Source: Terrabacter sp. Ter38
Lineage (GTDB): Bacteria; Actinomycetota; Actinomycetes; Actinomycetales; Dermatophilaceae
Direction: 5' to 3'
Assembly: GCF_024519435.1 (NCBI RefSeq)
Contig: NZ_JALJRZ010000007.1
Location: 186,001-250,000 of the forward strand
DNA: 64,000 bases
The notes beneath the pieces were generated by a model. The model saw nothing but the letters and a program-made list of their open reading frames with translations. It ran no database searches and was not told the origin of the DNA. This document shows positions 53,885 to 63,033 of the stretch, in pieces (within the stretch, counting starts at the first letter, position 1; the number at the start of each line of letters is the position of its first letter). A program made the position numbers and the translations under genes.

Positions 53885-56356
53885 ATGACGCAGGACGAGG
53901 CGGCGGACGGCACTGTGGACGTCCGGAGCCTTACCCAGGTCGAGGGGCACGAGCGAGCGGGTCTGGTCATGGTCGGCCGGTATGACATGACGGTCGACCT
54001 AACGGGATTGCTGGCGGGGGCCGAGGTGGCGTGCGTCTCGCAGGTCACCTTCGGGTGCCGGGAGCCGGGGGCGGAGACGTTCGTCGACTGTGCCGCGACC
54101 GTCCTGGAGGCGAGCCTGAATGGCGTTGCCCTGGCACCGCCGGTGAGGGGTCGGATCGTTCTGCCTGACCTGGCCGAGCACAACACGCTGCGGGTGTCGT
54201 CGGTCCAGGCGAATACGACCGAGGGTCGTGGGGTGCATCGGGCGGTCGACCCAACCGACGGGGAGGTGTACGTGTGGCTGTCCTTCGAGCCCGACGAGGC
54301 CCACCATGTGTTCGCGTGCTTTGACCAACCGGACCTGAAGGCCCCGCACGGCTTCACCGTCACCGCCCCCCGCAGCTGGATGGTGCTGAGCAACAGTGGC
54401 GACCCGGCTGTCGAGGACGTTGCAGACGCGCGTCGCTGGACGTTCCCGGATACCCCGCCGTTGTCGACGTTCAACACGGTGGTCAACGCGGGACCCTTCC
54501 ACCAGGTCCGCCGCGACGCGGACGGTCATGACCTGGGCATTCTGGCCCGCCGCTCGCTCGCCGACGTCCTCGAGCGGGACGCCGAGGAGATCTTCACCCT
54601 CACCAGGCAGGGACTCGGCTTCTTCGCCTCGGCCTTCGGTATGGAGTTCCCGCAGCGCAAGCTCGACCAGGCCTTCATGCCGGAGTTCGGGGGAGCCATG
54701 GAGAACTACGGATGCATCACCTGGTCGGACAGTTTTCTGCGGCGGACGCCGCCGACCCGGGCCGAGTCGGATCTTCTGTCGAGGTACCTGCTCCACGAGA
54801 TCGCCCACCTGTGGTTCGGCAACATCGTCACGATGCGGTGGTGGGACGACCTGTGGCTCAGCGAAGCCTTCGCCGAGTTCGCCAGCAACTGGGCCGCGGT
54901 GGAGGCGACGAGGCACACCGACGCCAGAGCGGTGCACCTGGTCGTGGAGAAGGTCAAGGCGTACCTGGCGGACCAAGGACCGTCATCCCACCCGATTCGT
55001 CAACCGGCCCCGGACGTGGCGGCCGCCGCGTCCGGGTTCGACGCCATCACCTACGCCAAGGGTGCCTCGGCCCTGCACCAGCTAATGACCTACGTGGGTG
55101 AGCCGGCCTTTCGCGCGGGCTTGGCGGCCTACCTCGCCAAGCATGCCTGGGGCAACAGCACGCTCGAAGACCTCATGGACGCGATGGCGACCAGTAGCGG
55201 ACGCGACCTTCGAGGGTGGCAGAGGGAGTGGCTCGACGCGGCGGGCACCGATGATCTCTTTGTTGAGCGGCACGGCGACCTGACCGAGCTCCGCGCGTCG
55301 GGACCCGGCCGTCCACCCCGGCGGCACGTCCTCGCGGTCGGCGCCTACCGTCGACACGACGAAGCGCTGGAGCGCACGGCCCTGGTCCGGGTCGAGGTCC
55401 GCGGTGGTCGCACCCCTGTGGACCTGCCGACCGATGCCGACCTGTGTCTCGTCAACGACGAAGACCTCACCTTCGCCACCGTACGTCTGGACCCTGCCGC
55501 GCAAGAGGCGCTCGTCGGGCTCGCTGCCGACCTGCCCGACCCGATGTCACGCGCCGTCGCGGTGACCACCCTGTGGAACCAGCTCGTCGCCGGCGATGCA
55601 TCGGCGGCCGAGGTCGTGCACGCCGTGACAGCGGTCCTCGCCGTCGAGACCTCGCACTCGCTCATCGAGCCGTACCTCACCCTGGCAGCGGATATGGCTG
55701 AGCTGTGGTGCCCGGACTCCGCGCGGGCGACTCTCACCGACCTGGTGGCCGCAACCTGCCGCCGGCTGGCCGGGGACCCGGACCGTCGCCGGGTCGCGCT
55801 GCGTGCGCACGCGCGCACCGCAGCCGACCTCGACCAGCTGGCGTGGCTGCTCGAGCAGGCGCCCGACGACGTGGCCCTCCGGTGGCGCGTGCTGGCCCGC
55901 ACGGCGGAGCTGGGAGGCGCGACGGACGCCGAGGTCCAAGCGCTGCGAGACCGCGACCCCGACCCCGACGCCTGGGTGAGCGCGCTCGCCGTTACGGCCG
56001 TGACGCCACACCCCGCCGCAAAGGAGGCGGTGTGGCAGGCGCTGGCGGTCAGCCGCACCGTGCCCATCGGGTCGTTTGTCCAGGTCGCGAACTCCTTCTG
56101 GAGGCCGGGACAGGACCACCTCCTCCAGCCGTACACACAGCGCTACCTGGATCTCCTTCCCGAGCTGCACCTCACGAGCCTGGACATCCCCACCATCACC
56201 AGCCGACTGTTCCCCACCTTCGCCATCGAGCCGGACGACATCCGGCGCATCGAGACGGCCGCCGAGACCGCCGCACCCGTGGTCCGCAGAACCGTCAAAG
56301 CCCGGGCAGACGTGGTGAGGCGAATGCTCCGAGCCCGCCACCTCCGGCCCTCGTGA
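53885..56356 (+). CDS. pepN: Aminopeptidase N (M1 family)
   Basis: Zinc exopeptidase that trims N-terminal residues from peptides; 823 residues, cytosolic. The exopeptidase motif GAMENYG (270-276) and zinc site H304-E305-x2-H308 in LLHEIAHLWFGNIV, with third ligand Glu327 in LWLSEAFAEF, are intact. The C-terminal half is the helical ERAP1-like domain of the actinobacterial (Streptomyces PepN) type, ending RRTVKARADVVRRML. The start is ATG 53885 with GGGGAGGG 4 nt upstream; in-frame ATG 53843 is an alternative. As M1 peptidases are often housekeeping, this may be a second copy in an accessory setting. Confidence 0.93.
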   Translation: MTQDEAADGTVDVRSLTQVEGHERAGLVMVGRYDMTVDLTGLLAGAEVACVSQVTFGCREPGAETFVDCAATVLEASLNGVALAPPVRGRIVLPDLAEHNTLRVSSVQANTTEGRGVHRAVDPTDGEVYVWLSFEPDEAHHVFACFDQPDLKAPHGFTVTAPRSWMVLSNSGDPAVEDVADARRWTFPDTPPLSTFNTVVNAGPFHQVRRDADGHDLGILARRSLADVLERDAEEIFTLTRQGLGFFASAFGMEFPQRKLDQAFMPEFGGAMENYGCITWSDSFLRRTPPTRAESDLLSRYLLHEIAHLWFGNIVTMRWWDDLWLSEAFAEFASNWAAVEATRHTDARAVHLVVEKVKAYLADQGPSSHPIRQPAPDVAAAASGFDAITYAKGASALHQLMTYVGEPAFRAGLAAYLAKHAWGNSTLEDLMDAMATSSGRDLRGWQREWLDAAGTDDLFVERHGDLTELRASGPGRPPRRHVLAVGAYRRHDEALERTALVRVEVRGGRTPVDLPTDADLCLVNDEDLTFATVRLDPAAQEALVGLAADLPDPMSRAVAVTTLWNQLVAGDASAAEVVHAVTAVLAVETSHSLIEPYLTLAADMAELWCPDSARATLTDLVAATCRRLAGDPDRRRVALRAHARTAADLDQLAWLLEQAPDDVALRWRVLARTAELGGATDAEVQALRDRDPDPDAWVSALAVTAVTPHPAAKEAVWQALAVSRTVPIGSFVQVANSFWRPGQDHLLQPYTQRYLDLLPELHLTSLDIPTITSRLFPTFAIEPDDIRRIETAAETAAPVVRRTVKARADVVRRMLRARHLRPS

Positions 56357-56447
56357 CCACGACCCTGCAGCCGCCTCGCCTCGGCTCGCGAGGGCGCACG
56401 ACCGCTGCGTAGTCCGTCCCGTGAACCTGCTCGGATGACGAGCGCTG

Positions 56448-57113
56448 TCAGGCGGCCACCGCGATGGGCCATCTCGAGGCCACGAACCAGCATCCGCATC
56501 CGGAGAGCAGCCCGATCGCGGCGCCCCCGATCACGTCGACGGGCCAGTGCGCGCCAATGTAGAGCCGGTTCAGCGCCACCAGGCTAGCGAGGATCACGCC
56601 GACAATCCGTTGCGGCCATGTCAGCCAGGGCCACAGCGCCGCGACGAGGCCGACGGCGACACTCGTGTGGGCGGAGGGGTAGGCGTCGCCGTAGGGGTCC
56701 TTGGGGTAACCGTGCACGTCCAGCCCGACGATCGACGCGGTCGGTCGGGATTGGTGGGCCAAGCGCTTGAGCGTCTGGGTGATCACCTCGGAGATCGCGA
56801 CGCTGATGACGATCGCCCGCAGCACCTCCCATCGAGCGCCTCGGGTTGTGGCCATGACCCAGCCGCCGAGGGTGAGCCCGACCACTGCCAGGGGCACGGG
56901 GCGGAACAGCGGGTTGGTGACGGCCAGCACGGTCCCGAGGGGTGGGGGTGGGTCGTTGATCCATGAGACGAAGCTGGTCTGCGCATCGGCTGCTCCCGGC
57001 TGCAGCGCCAACCACCACGTCGCAGCGATCACCAGTGCAGCCAACGTCGCCAGCACGCCGGACCTGGCCGGCGAGGGCACGGTCCTTACCTGGTGGGCGC
57101 CGGTGACATTCAT
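56448..57113 (-). CDS. PAP2-superfamily membrane phosphatase
   Basis: Membrane phosphatase acting on lipid or polyprenyl phosphates. The 221 residues contain the three-part active site: KRLAHQSRP (K-x6-RP), PSAHTS, and SLVALNRLYIGAHWPVDV (SR-x5-H-x3-D type, with Asn-Arg). There are about six hydrophobic helices, as usual. ATG 57113 has AGGAGG 5 nt upstream; the open frame runs further back but without protein-like sequence. The IS element sits about 150 bases upstream, so its promoter region may have been altered. Confidence 0.9.
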   Translation of the reverse strand: MNVTGAHQVRTVPSPARSGVLATLAALVIAATWWLALQPGAADAQTSFVSWINDPPPPLGTVLAVTNPLFRPVPLAVVGLTLGGWVMATTRGARWEVLRAIVISVAISEVITQTLKRLAHQSRPTASIVGLDVHGYPKDPYGDAYPSAHTSVAVGLVAALWPWLTWPQRIVGVILASLVALNRLYIGAHWPVDVIGGAAIGLLSGCGCWFVASRWPIAVAA

Positions 57114-57261
57114 CGTGGCCTCCTCGCGGTTCTTCACGATGTCGGCCCAACCTACAGACGTCCCCTCGTCGTCCGCTGCACGAGTTGCCAGCCATTCCGA
57201 CAGGGCGGATGTGGCCGTCAGTATGGTCGGAGACCTGGCGCGCTGGCGGCATGGACCGGTC

Positions 57262-57269
57262 TGGGTGTG
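57262..57269. repeat. Target-site duplication, left
   Basis: TGGGTGTG directly before the left end of the insertion element; repeated at 58702-58709. A preceding C matches as well, so the duplication could be counted as 9. Confidence 0.75.
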
Positions 57270-57390
57270 AGTTGAGTCCATAGCGTTGGTGTACGACGAC
57301 ACCGGTGAGCGTGTCCCTGCACATGCAGGTGCGGTCACCGCGTGATCCTTCGAGTGAACCTCTCACAGAACCCTCGAATGGAGCATCGCG

Positions 57391-58650
57391 ATGACCGCGA
57401 ACACCAGTATCGACCCTGCCCTTTTCCTGCACGAACAGCTGTCCCAGGCGAGCCCTGATCTGATGCGTGAGCTGCTCGGCACGTTCGTCAACGCGTTGCT
57501 GTCCGCGCAGGCCGACAGCGTGTGCGGCGCCGAGTACGGGGTCCGCAGCCCCGACCGGGTCAACACGCGCAACGGCTACCGGCACCGTGACCTCGACACC
57601 CGCGCCGGCACCTTGGATGTCGCGGTGCCGAAGCTGCGTGAGGGGACCTTCTTCCCGGACTGGCTGCTCGAGCGGCACCGCCGTGCGGAGGCGGCGCTGA
57701 CGACGGTCGTGGCGACCTGCTACCTGCTGGGCGTCAGCACCCGGCGGATGGACAAGCTCGTCAAGACGCTCGGGATCACCGGCCTGTCCAAGTCGCAGGT
57801 GTCGGTGATGGCCAAGGACCTCGACGAGCAGGTCGCCGCGTTCCGCACCCGACCCCTGAACGAGGGGCCGTACACGTTCGTCGCGGCCGACGCGCTGACG
57901 ATGAAGGTCCGCGAGGCCGGCCGGGTCGTGAAGGTGGCGGTGATGGTCGCGACCGGCGTCAACTCCGACGGCTACCGTGAGGTCCTCGGGATCCACACGG
58001 CCACAACAGAATCGAGCGCTGGCTGGCTCGGGTTCTTCCGGGACCTGACGGCCCGCGGACTCACCGACGTCGCGCTCGTCACGAGCGACGCGCACGCCGG
58101 CCTCGTCGAGGCCATAGGGGCAACCCTGCCGAACGCGTCCTGGCAACGCTGCCGCACCCACTACGCCGCGAACCTGATGGCCGTGACGCCGAAGTCGCAG
58201 TGGGGGTGGGTCAAGGCGCTACTTCACTCGGTGTACGACCAGCCCGACTCCGAGGCCGTGAACGCCCAGTTCGACCGGGTCCTCGAGGGCCTGTACGAGA
58301 AGCTCCCCGCCGTGGCCGAGCACCTCGAGCTCGCCCGCGCCGACATCCTCGCCTTCACCGTGTTCCCGAAGGAGATCTGGCGCCAGATCTGGTCCAACAA
58401 CCCGAACGAGCGCCTCAACCGTGAGATCCGCCGCCGCACCGACGTCGTCGGCATCTTCCCCAACCGGGAGGCGATCATCCGCCTCGTCGGGGCCGTCCTG
58501 GCGGAGCAGCACGACGAGTGGGCCGAGCAGCGCCGCTACCTCGGCCTGGAAGCGCTGAGGAACGCCCGAGCCGTCCTGACCGACCGCACCACCGACGACG
58601 ATCGTGAGGAGGTGACCAACGACCTGATCGCCGCGGCGATCACCGCCTAA
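57391..58650 (+). CDS. IS256-family transposase
   Basis: DDE transposase of 419 residues, full family length. The catalytic triad is D167 in FVAADALTMKV, D233 in LVTSDAHAGL and E340 in NNPNERLNREIRRRT, the last in the signature E-R-L-N-R-E-I-R-R-R. The characteristic insertion between the second Asp and Glu includes the CHxxxN-like WQRCRTHYAANLM. The N-terminal DNA-binding region has GTRNGYR-like VNTRNGYRHRDLDT. No frameshift or stop interrupts it. It starts at ATG 57391, 121 bases in from the left end. Confidence 0.97.
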   Translation: MTANTSIDPALFLHEQLSQASPDLMRELLGTFVNALLSAQADSVCGAEYGVRSPDRVNTRNGYRHRDLDTRAGTLDVAVPKLREGTFFPDWLLERHRRAEAALTTVVATCYLLGVSTRRMDKLVKTLGITGLSKSQVSVMAKDLDEQVAAFRTRPLNEGPYTFVAADALTMKVREAGRVVKVAVMVATGVNSDGYREVLGIHTATTESSAGWLGFFRDLTARGLTDVALVTSDAHAGLVEAIGATLPNASWQRCRTHYAANLMAVTPKSQWGWVKALLHSVYDQPDSEAVNAQFDRVLEGLYEKLPAVAEHLELARADILAFTVFPKEIWRQIWSNNPNERLNREIRRRTDVVGIFPNREAIIRLVGAVLAEQHDEWAEQRRYLGLEALRNARAVLTDRTTDDDREEVTNDLIAAAITA

Positions 58651-58673
58651 CCGAACGACCCCGACGGATCACC

Positions 58674-58701
58674 GTCGTACACCACCGATACGGACTTGAC
58701 C
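58674..58701 (-). repeat. Right terminal inverted repeat of the IS256 element
   Basis: Reads GGTCAAGTCC outward-in on the minus strand, against AGTTGAGTCC at the left end (57270-57279). Both continue into a shared GGTGTACGAC. Confidence 0.8.
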
Positions 58702-58709
58702 TGGGTGTG
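58702..58709. repeat. Target-site duplication, right
   Basis: TGGGTGTG, the same as 57262-57269. Confidence 0.75.
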
Positions 58710-59652
58710 CGTCGCGCAGGCACGCCCGGCATCCCGCAGGCGGCGGTCAGACGCACCCACTGCGGCATGCTCGGACGGGTCACAACAGGCTCATCGCATC
58801 AGTGGGTGTCGTCGTGGCTGTCGGCTTTCGAGGTGTCCGGCACGGATCTTCGGCTTCGGCTGTACTTCTATCCTCGCGTTCCGGACCGACAGGTCGAGGT
58901 CAAACGCGTACTGCCATTTGCCGTAGCTACCGCCGAGGCTCAGCGATCAACACCACCAGCCCCGCGTCAGATTCGCGGTGCCCTGTGCCCAAGTAGGACG
59001 TTAAACGGGTGGCCGCAGACCCCTGATCGCGGGAGTGAGCGGGGGTGGAACCGGAGTCGTCGCGAACCCACACGGTCTAGCCCGCCTACTCCCAGTTGGC
59101 GATCTCGGCCATCGCCATCACCGCGTCCACACGAACCCGGGCGGAGTACGGTCGCGCAGGAGCTTGGTTGACGGTGGTGCGCTCGTCGCCCACGAGGCTT
59201 GCGGCTGTGGCGGCTGGACAGGTTGCCAGCCCGAGTGGCTGTCCACCGAGGCCCTAACGCGGCTGCGCTCCGCTCACCCGCCAGAGCTTGTCGGCTGCCA
59301 CGGCAGGCCCACCTGGGTCGTCGTATGGGGCAGCGAAGAGGGCCAGGTCGTCTATCTCCACGGGGACGTCGGGTGGGGCGACGAGCACCGCTGGCGACTG
59401 CGTGCGGAGCGCGAACCCGTGTATCTGATCGCGTTTACCGCGGCAACAGCGGACGTTCAAACCCCAGAGACGATGCATTGCGAGAGACGCGTCAGGTGCA
59501 CGAACGGGCCACTGATGGTCACCCGGTTCGGCTCCTCAAGCGCGGCCGGCGGGTCGGGGGCGCGAATTGGGGTCTCCTCAGATGGGGACCTTGCGTAGTC
59601 GGCGTTCGGATCCCTCGGGTGCCCTCTGGGTGTTGAGACATGGGGCAGCAGG
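58710..59652. other. Gene-poor stretch with one doubtful reading frame
   Basis: No confident gene. On the plus strand a frame ending at 59598 contains a moderately protein-like middle part (about 59200-59440: GWTGCQPEWLSTEALTRL, TWVVVWGSEEGQVVYLHGDV). It lacks a good start, and both ends look random. This could be a decayed gene. The minus strand near 59590-59640 has a T-arm-like word but no tRNA fold. Confidence 0.35.
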
Positions 59653-62600
59653 TCACAGCCCGGCGCCGCCCGTGGTGGCCGGGGCTGGCTGCACCCCGCG
59701 TCTCCGGCGCCGCGCGGCGCCCCAGGCTGCGGACCCCGCGACGAGCAGGATGATCACACCCAGCCCCACGGCATACCACGGCAGGTCGGTGGGGACGCCG
59801 AGGTAGACCGTGATCCCGAGGATCCGCGACAGGCCCCACGGCAGGAGGGCGAGCTGGTCGTTCCACAGCGTCAACGCTCGCTCGGTGCCGATCAGGCCCA
59901 CGGGCACACCAGCGGCAACGAGGGCGACGCCAACCACGGCCAGAGCTGTCGACACGGCGCGGGCACGCCCGAGCTGCGGGCGCAGCGACCACGCGGCGGC
60001 GACGAGCACCCACCCGAACAGCGCGAACGCCACGACGACGTATGCCGTTCGTGCCGCGGGGTCCGTCCAGAAGGCGAACCAGTAGCCGCCGGGCCCGCGG
60101 GGAGCCAATACCGCGGAGAGCAGGACGACGCGAAGGAGCACCGAGCCGCCCACTGCGGCGATCACGGGCCAGGGGTCACGGCCGCGGAGAACGAGGGCGA
60201 GGACCCCGGCGAGGGACAGCCAGCCCACGGCGATCAGGGCGACGTGGGCCGGCGCGAGCAGCGAGGTCTGGACGAGTCGGCTCACAGCCAGCGCCGCCAC
60301 CGGAACACCGAGAACCAGGAGGCGGTCGGTCCGGCGCAGCCCCTCGGTGAGCTCCCCGGCGCGCCAGGGTCGCGTGCCCGCCACCCACAGCGCCCGTGCG
60401 GCGGGCCTGGAGATCCGACCTCTCCCGAGTGCGCCGATGGCCAGCCAGCCGACCACCAGCGCGAGCAGCACCCTGGCCAGCCCGGCCATCGCAGGGTCCC
60501 GGTCGGCGTGCTCCATCCCCAGGCGAGCCGCTTCGAAGTTGTATGCCGGCAGGTCGAGGTCGCCTGCCCACTTGCGCTCGTTGTCGGTCGCGGCCGTCTC
60601 GAAGCGTGCTCGTGCCGTCGACCACTGGTCCTGTGCGTCGGCGGAGCCGGTGTCGAGCCACTGAGCGTGGCGCAGCACCATGGTGCGGTAGGCCGCAAGC
60701 GTGGTCAGCAGGTCGACCTCGAAGTCGAGCGTCCGTCGGAGCTGAGAGCGCAGGGCCGGGTCGCGCCAGCCGCTCGTGGGGGCGTGGTCCACCGCGTCCT
60801 GCATACGCAGCGCCGCGCTGACCGCGCGCTCGCCACCAGCGATCGCCTCGTCGAGATGGTCCCGGCTGACGGCATACACGAGGTCTAGGACCCCACTGTC
60901 GCCCGTGAGGATGTCCCACTCGAAGATCCACATCATCGGTGGGGGCTCCAGTCCGAGCGCGAACACTCGTTGCTGGGCGAACGGGCCGACGTACAGTCCC
61001 TCGGTGATCGCCCGGCGCGAGTCCGCCATTGCCGTCGTCACGGCAGAGACGACGGCCGCATCGCCTGAGAACCACCGTCGCGCCCAGTCAGCGGTGACTG
61101 CTGCCGGATCCGTGTCCGGGTCGCGTGCGAGGCGTACGGCCAAGGCAGTGTTCAGCTCGTAGAGCTGCCAGAATCCCGTCTTGAGTTCGAGGGTCATCGG
61201 GCCGGCGCGCCACGGTCCCCCGTCCTGGGTCCAGGTCCAGATCCCCTCGACGCGCGGGTTCGCCGCGAGGAACCGCTTGATCGCTTGCTGGTAGAGGTCG
61301 CCGAGATCGTTCGGCAGCGCGCCGAAGCCTTCGAACTCACGTCGGCTCTGCAGCTCGATGATTCGGCGCTGGCTGCCGATCTCGAGAGTGTCGTTGAAGG
61401 GCAGGTGGCTGTAGAAGTCGCCGAGCGTGTACTTCGTCGACACGATGAGATGATCCGAGTCGATCCCGTCGAGCACCGCGTGGTAGGACGCACGGTCGGT
61501 GTGCATAGCGCCGACGGCTCCGACCCCGACGCTCCATGTCCGGAAGACGACCTCGCGGTCGGCGCGCTCAGCCTGGGCAACGAACGTGCGCAGCATCGAT
61601 CGCACCGCCGGGACCGTCGTGACGCCGAGCTGCGAGTAGTAGTCCCACCCCGGCAGGTCATAGACGCGGCCGGCCTCGCCGATGCGGATGACGACGCCAC
61701 CGATGTACGGCATGGTGCGGTACAGCTCGTCCATCCCGGCGGCATACACCTGCCAGAAGTCGTCGCGCTCGGTCGTCAACGACCCGAACCGCCGCTCGAG
61801 GTAGGACTGCAGTGGGGTGCTCAACGTGAGCATGTCGGTCCGGAAGAGGACCTTGAGGCCGAGCTCGTGGGCGTGCTGCCAGATGGGACCGAAGGACTTG
61901 CGCATCGCGAGCGCGCGCGCCACGTGCTCGTCGCCTGCGGCATACACGGCGTGGCTGTCGCCGACGTCGGAGAAGGTGAGGTACTCGAGCAGCCCGGGCA
62001 CCGCGACGGCTGTGTACCCCTCCGCGATCAGGTGCCGGAAGTAGGTGTCGGCGTCGGACTCGACGGAACGGAGGGCTGCCTGGTCGACGAATGGGGCGCC
62101 AGGCAGGATGGCGTCGGTGAACGCCTTGGAGTTGTGCGAGTAGTCGTCGCCGCGAGACCACGCGCTGGGGTCGGGCCTGACGCCGACCGCTCCGAGATCG
62201 GCCATCCGGAAGGCGAGGCGGGAGCGCACCTGCCTACCGAGGTGCTCAGTCAGGGGTCGACCGTCCCGCACGGCGAGTGCGAGGTCGTAGACACCTCTGG
62301 CCGCGCCCGCCGGGGTTGCGGCTCGGACGACCAAGGCGCTTGCCGATCCGTCGAGCCGGTACGAGTCGTCGGTCTCGCTCTTGGCGCCGGGGGGTACTTC
62401 GAGGCCGCCGGCGCCACTGTCCTCGGCGCCCGTCGTCAGCACGGTGAGAGTCGCCGTGCCCGTGAGGGCATCAGCGTCAGCCAGGGCGTCGCGCAGCTCC
62501 GCGACGGCCGCTTGAGTTCGCCTGTCGGACGGCGCGACGACACGGGTCAGCCTAGGAGGGGCAACGGAGGCGGCTGGGGCTGCCACGCGCGGCGTCTCGA

Positions 62601-62730
62601 CCGGCACGGTCTTGGCCTGGCTCCTGATGCCGAGCGTGCTCGACAGTCCGGTGCCGACCGCGAGGCCGGTCAGCAGCAGCACCAGGACCGTGACACCCAC
62701 GGCAACCCAGCGCCGCACACCCGATTTCAT
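59653..62730 (-). CDS. Membrane-anchored GH67-like (alpha-glucuronidase-fold) protein
   Basis: A 1025-residue protein in three parts. (1) Signal anchor at 7-30 and a linker, then a GH67N/GH20b-like alpha-beta domain (about 60-165, LVVRAATPAGAARGVYDLAL). (2) A TIM barrel similar to alpha-glucuronidases: SDADTYFRHLIAEGYTAVAV, GGVVIRIGEAGRVYDLPGWD, VVFRTWSVGVGAVGAMHTDR, LIVSTKYTLGDFYSHLPFND, ELQSRREFEGFGALP and VEGIWTWTQDGGPWRAG, then a helical domain. (3) About seven transmembrane helices from ~730 to ~1005 with a basic tail. GH67 enzymes are normally soluble, so the membrane part is unusual. Substrate unknown; a role in envelope glycan processing is inferred. Confidence 0.75.
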   Translation of the reverse strand: MKSGVRRWVAVGVTVLVLLLTGLAVGTGLSSTLGIRSQAKTVPVETPRVAAPAASVAPPRLTRVVAPSDRRTQAAVAELRDALADADALTGTATLTVLTTGAEDSGAGGLEVPPGAKSETDDSYRLDGSASALVVRAATPAGAARGVYDLALAVRDGRPLTEHLGRQVRSRLAFRMADLGAVGVRPDPSAWSRGDDYSHNSKAFTDAILPGAPFVDQAALRSVESDADTYFRHLIAEGYTAVAVPGLLEYLTFSDVGDSHAVYAAGDEHVARALAMRKSFGPIWQHAHELGLKVLFRTDMLTLSTPLQSYLERRFGSLTTERDDFWQVYAAGMDELYRTMPYIGGVVIRIGEAGRVYDLPGWDYYSQLGVTTVPAVRSMLRTFVAQAERADREVVFRTWSVGVGAVGAMHTDRASYHAVLDGIDSDHLIVSTKYTLGDFYSHLPFNDTLEIGSQRRIIELQSRREFEGFGALPNDLGDLYQQAIKRFLAANPRVEGIWTWTQDGGPWRAGPMTLELKTGFWQLYELNTALAVRLARDPDTDPAAVTADWARRWFSGDAAVVSAVTTAMADSRRAITEGLYVGPFAQQRVFALGLEPPPMMWIFEWDILTGDSGVLDLVYAVSRDHLDEAIAGGERAVSAALRMQDAVDHAPTSGWRDPALRSQLRRTLDFEVDLLTTLAAYRTMVLRHAQWLDTGSADAQDQWSTARARFETAATDNERKWAGDLDLPAYNFEAARLGMEHADRDPAMAGLARVLLALVVGWLAIGALGRGRISRPAARALWVAGTRPWRAGELTEGLRRTDRLLVLGVPVAALAVSRLVQTSLLAPAHVALIAVGWLSLAGVLALVLRGRDPWPVIAAVGGSVLLRVVLLSAVLAPRGPGGYWFAFWTDPAARTAYVVVAFALFGWVLVAAAWSLRPQLGRARAVSTALAVVGVALVAAGVPVGLIGTERALTLWNDQLALLPWGLSRILGITVYLGVPTDLPWYAVGLGVIILLVAGSAAWGAARRRRRGVQPAPATTGGAGL

Positions 62731-63033
62731 GGGTGCAACCTAAACCAGGAACTCAGGGCGCTCGGCGGCCGGGTTGTCGCTGCAGGCAGTGTTGATTCCC
62801 GTGATGTGAACACGCCCCCGAGCGTCCTCGCCCATCTGTACCGGGATCCCAACCTTGGCCCGGCTCTGCTGGCCAACCAGGCGCTCCTCAGAAACCCGTG
62901 AACATCTTCTGCAAGGGGCTAAATGTCCCTAGTCGGGCGTCTGACCCTGCTCGTCGTCTAGCGCCTGGTCGCGGCAAAGTCGGACGAGCGTAGCCGTCCT
63001 CAGCGCGGCATGTGCGCGCGATGGACGGAAGCG
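62731..63033. other. Non-coding stretch with repeat copy 2
   Basis: No supported gene; a 31-codon plus-strand frame near 62805-62900 is too short to judge. The 24-base dispersed repeat occupies 62993-63016. Confidence 0.5.
62993..63016. repeat. Dispersed 24-base repeat, copy 2
   Basis: Matches 41643-41666 at 22 of 24 bases. It lies 18 bases beyond the end of the minus-strand VOC gene. Confidence 0.4.

Larger units (their letters stand above)
57270..58701 (+). mobile_element. IS256-family insertion sequence, complete
   Basis: A 1432-base element with one transposase gene, imperfect terminal inverted repeats (left 57270-57297, right 58674-58701; 22 of the 27 positions inside the outermost base agree, including the shared inner block GGTGTACGAC) and an 8-base direct repeat at its flanks. 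All parts are intact, so it should be capable of moving and probably arrived recently. Confidence 0.88.

Noticed and set aside
59035-59598. Plus-strand frame of 187 codons in the stretch after the IS element
   Set aside because: Only its middle is protein-like, there is no ribosome binding site, and no family is recognised; kept only as a remark in the gene-poor stretch.
59590-59640. tRNA-like T-arm word (GTTCGGATCC) near the end of a gene-poor stretch
   Set aside because: The flanks do not pair into T-stem, anticodon arm and acceptor, and no CCA end follows, so I do not call a tRNA or an attachment site.
61285-62901. Plus-strand open frame of 538 codons opposite the GH67-like protein
   Set aside because: The minus strand has signal anchor, barrel motifs and membrane helices; the plus frame has none.
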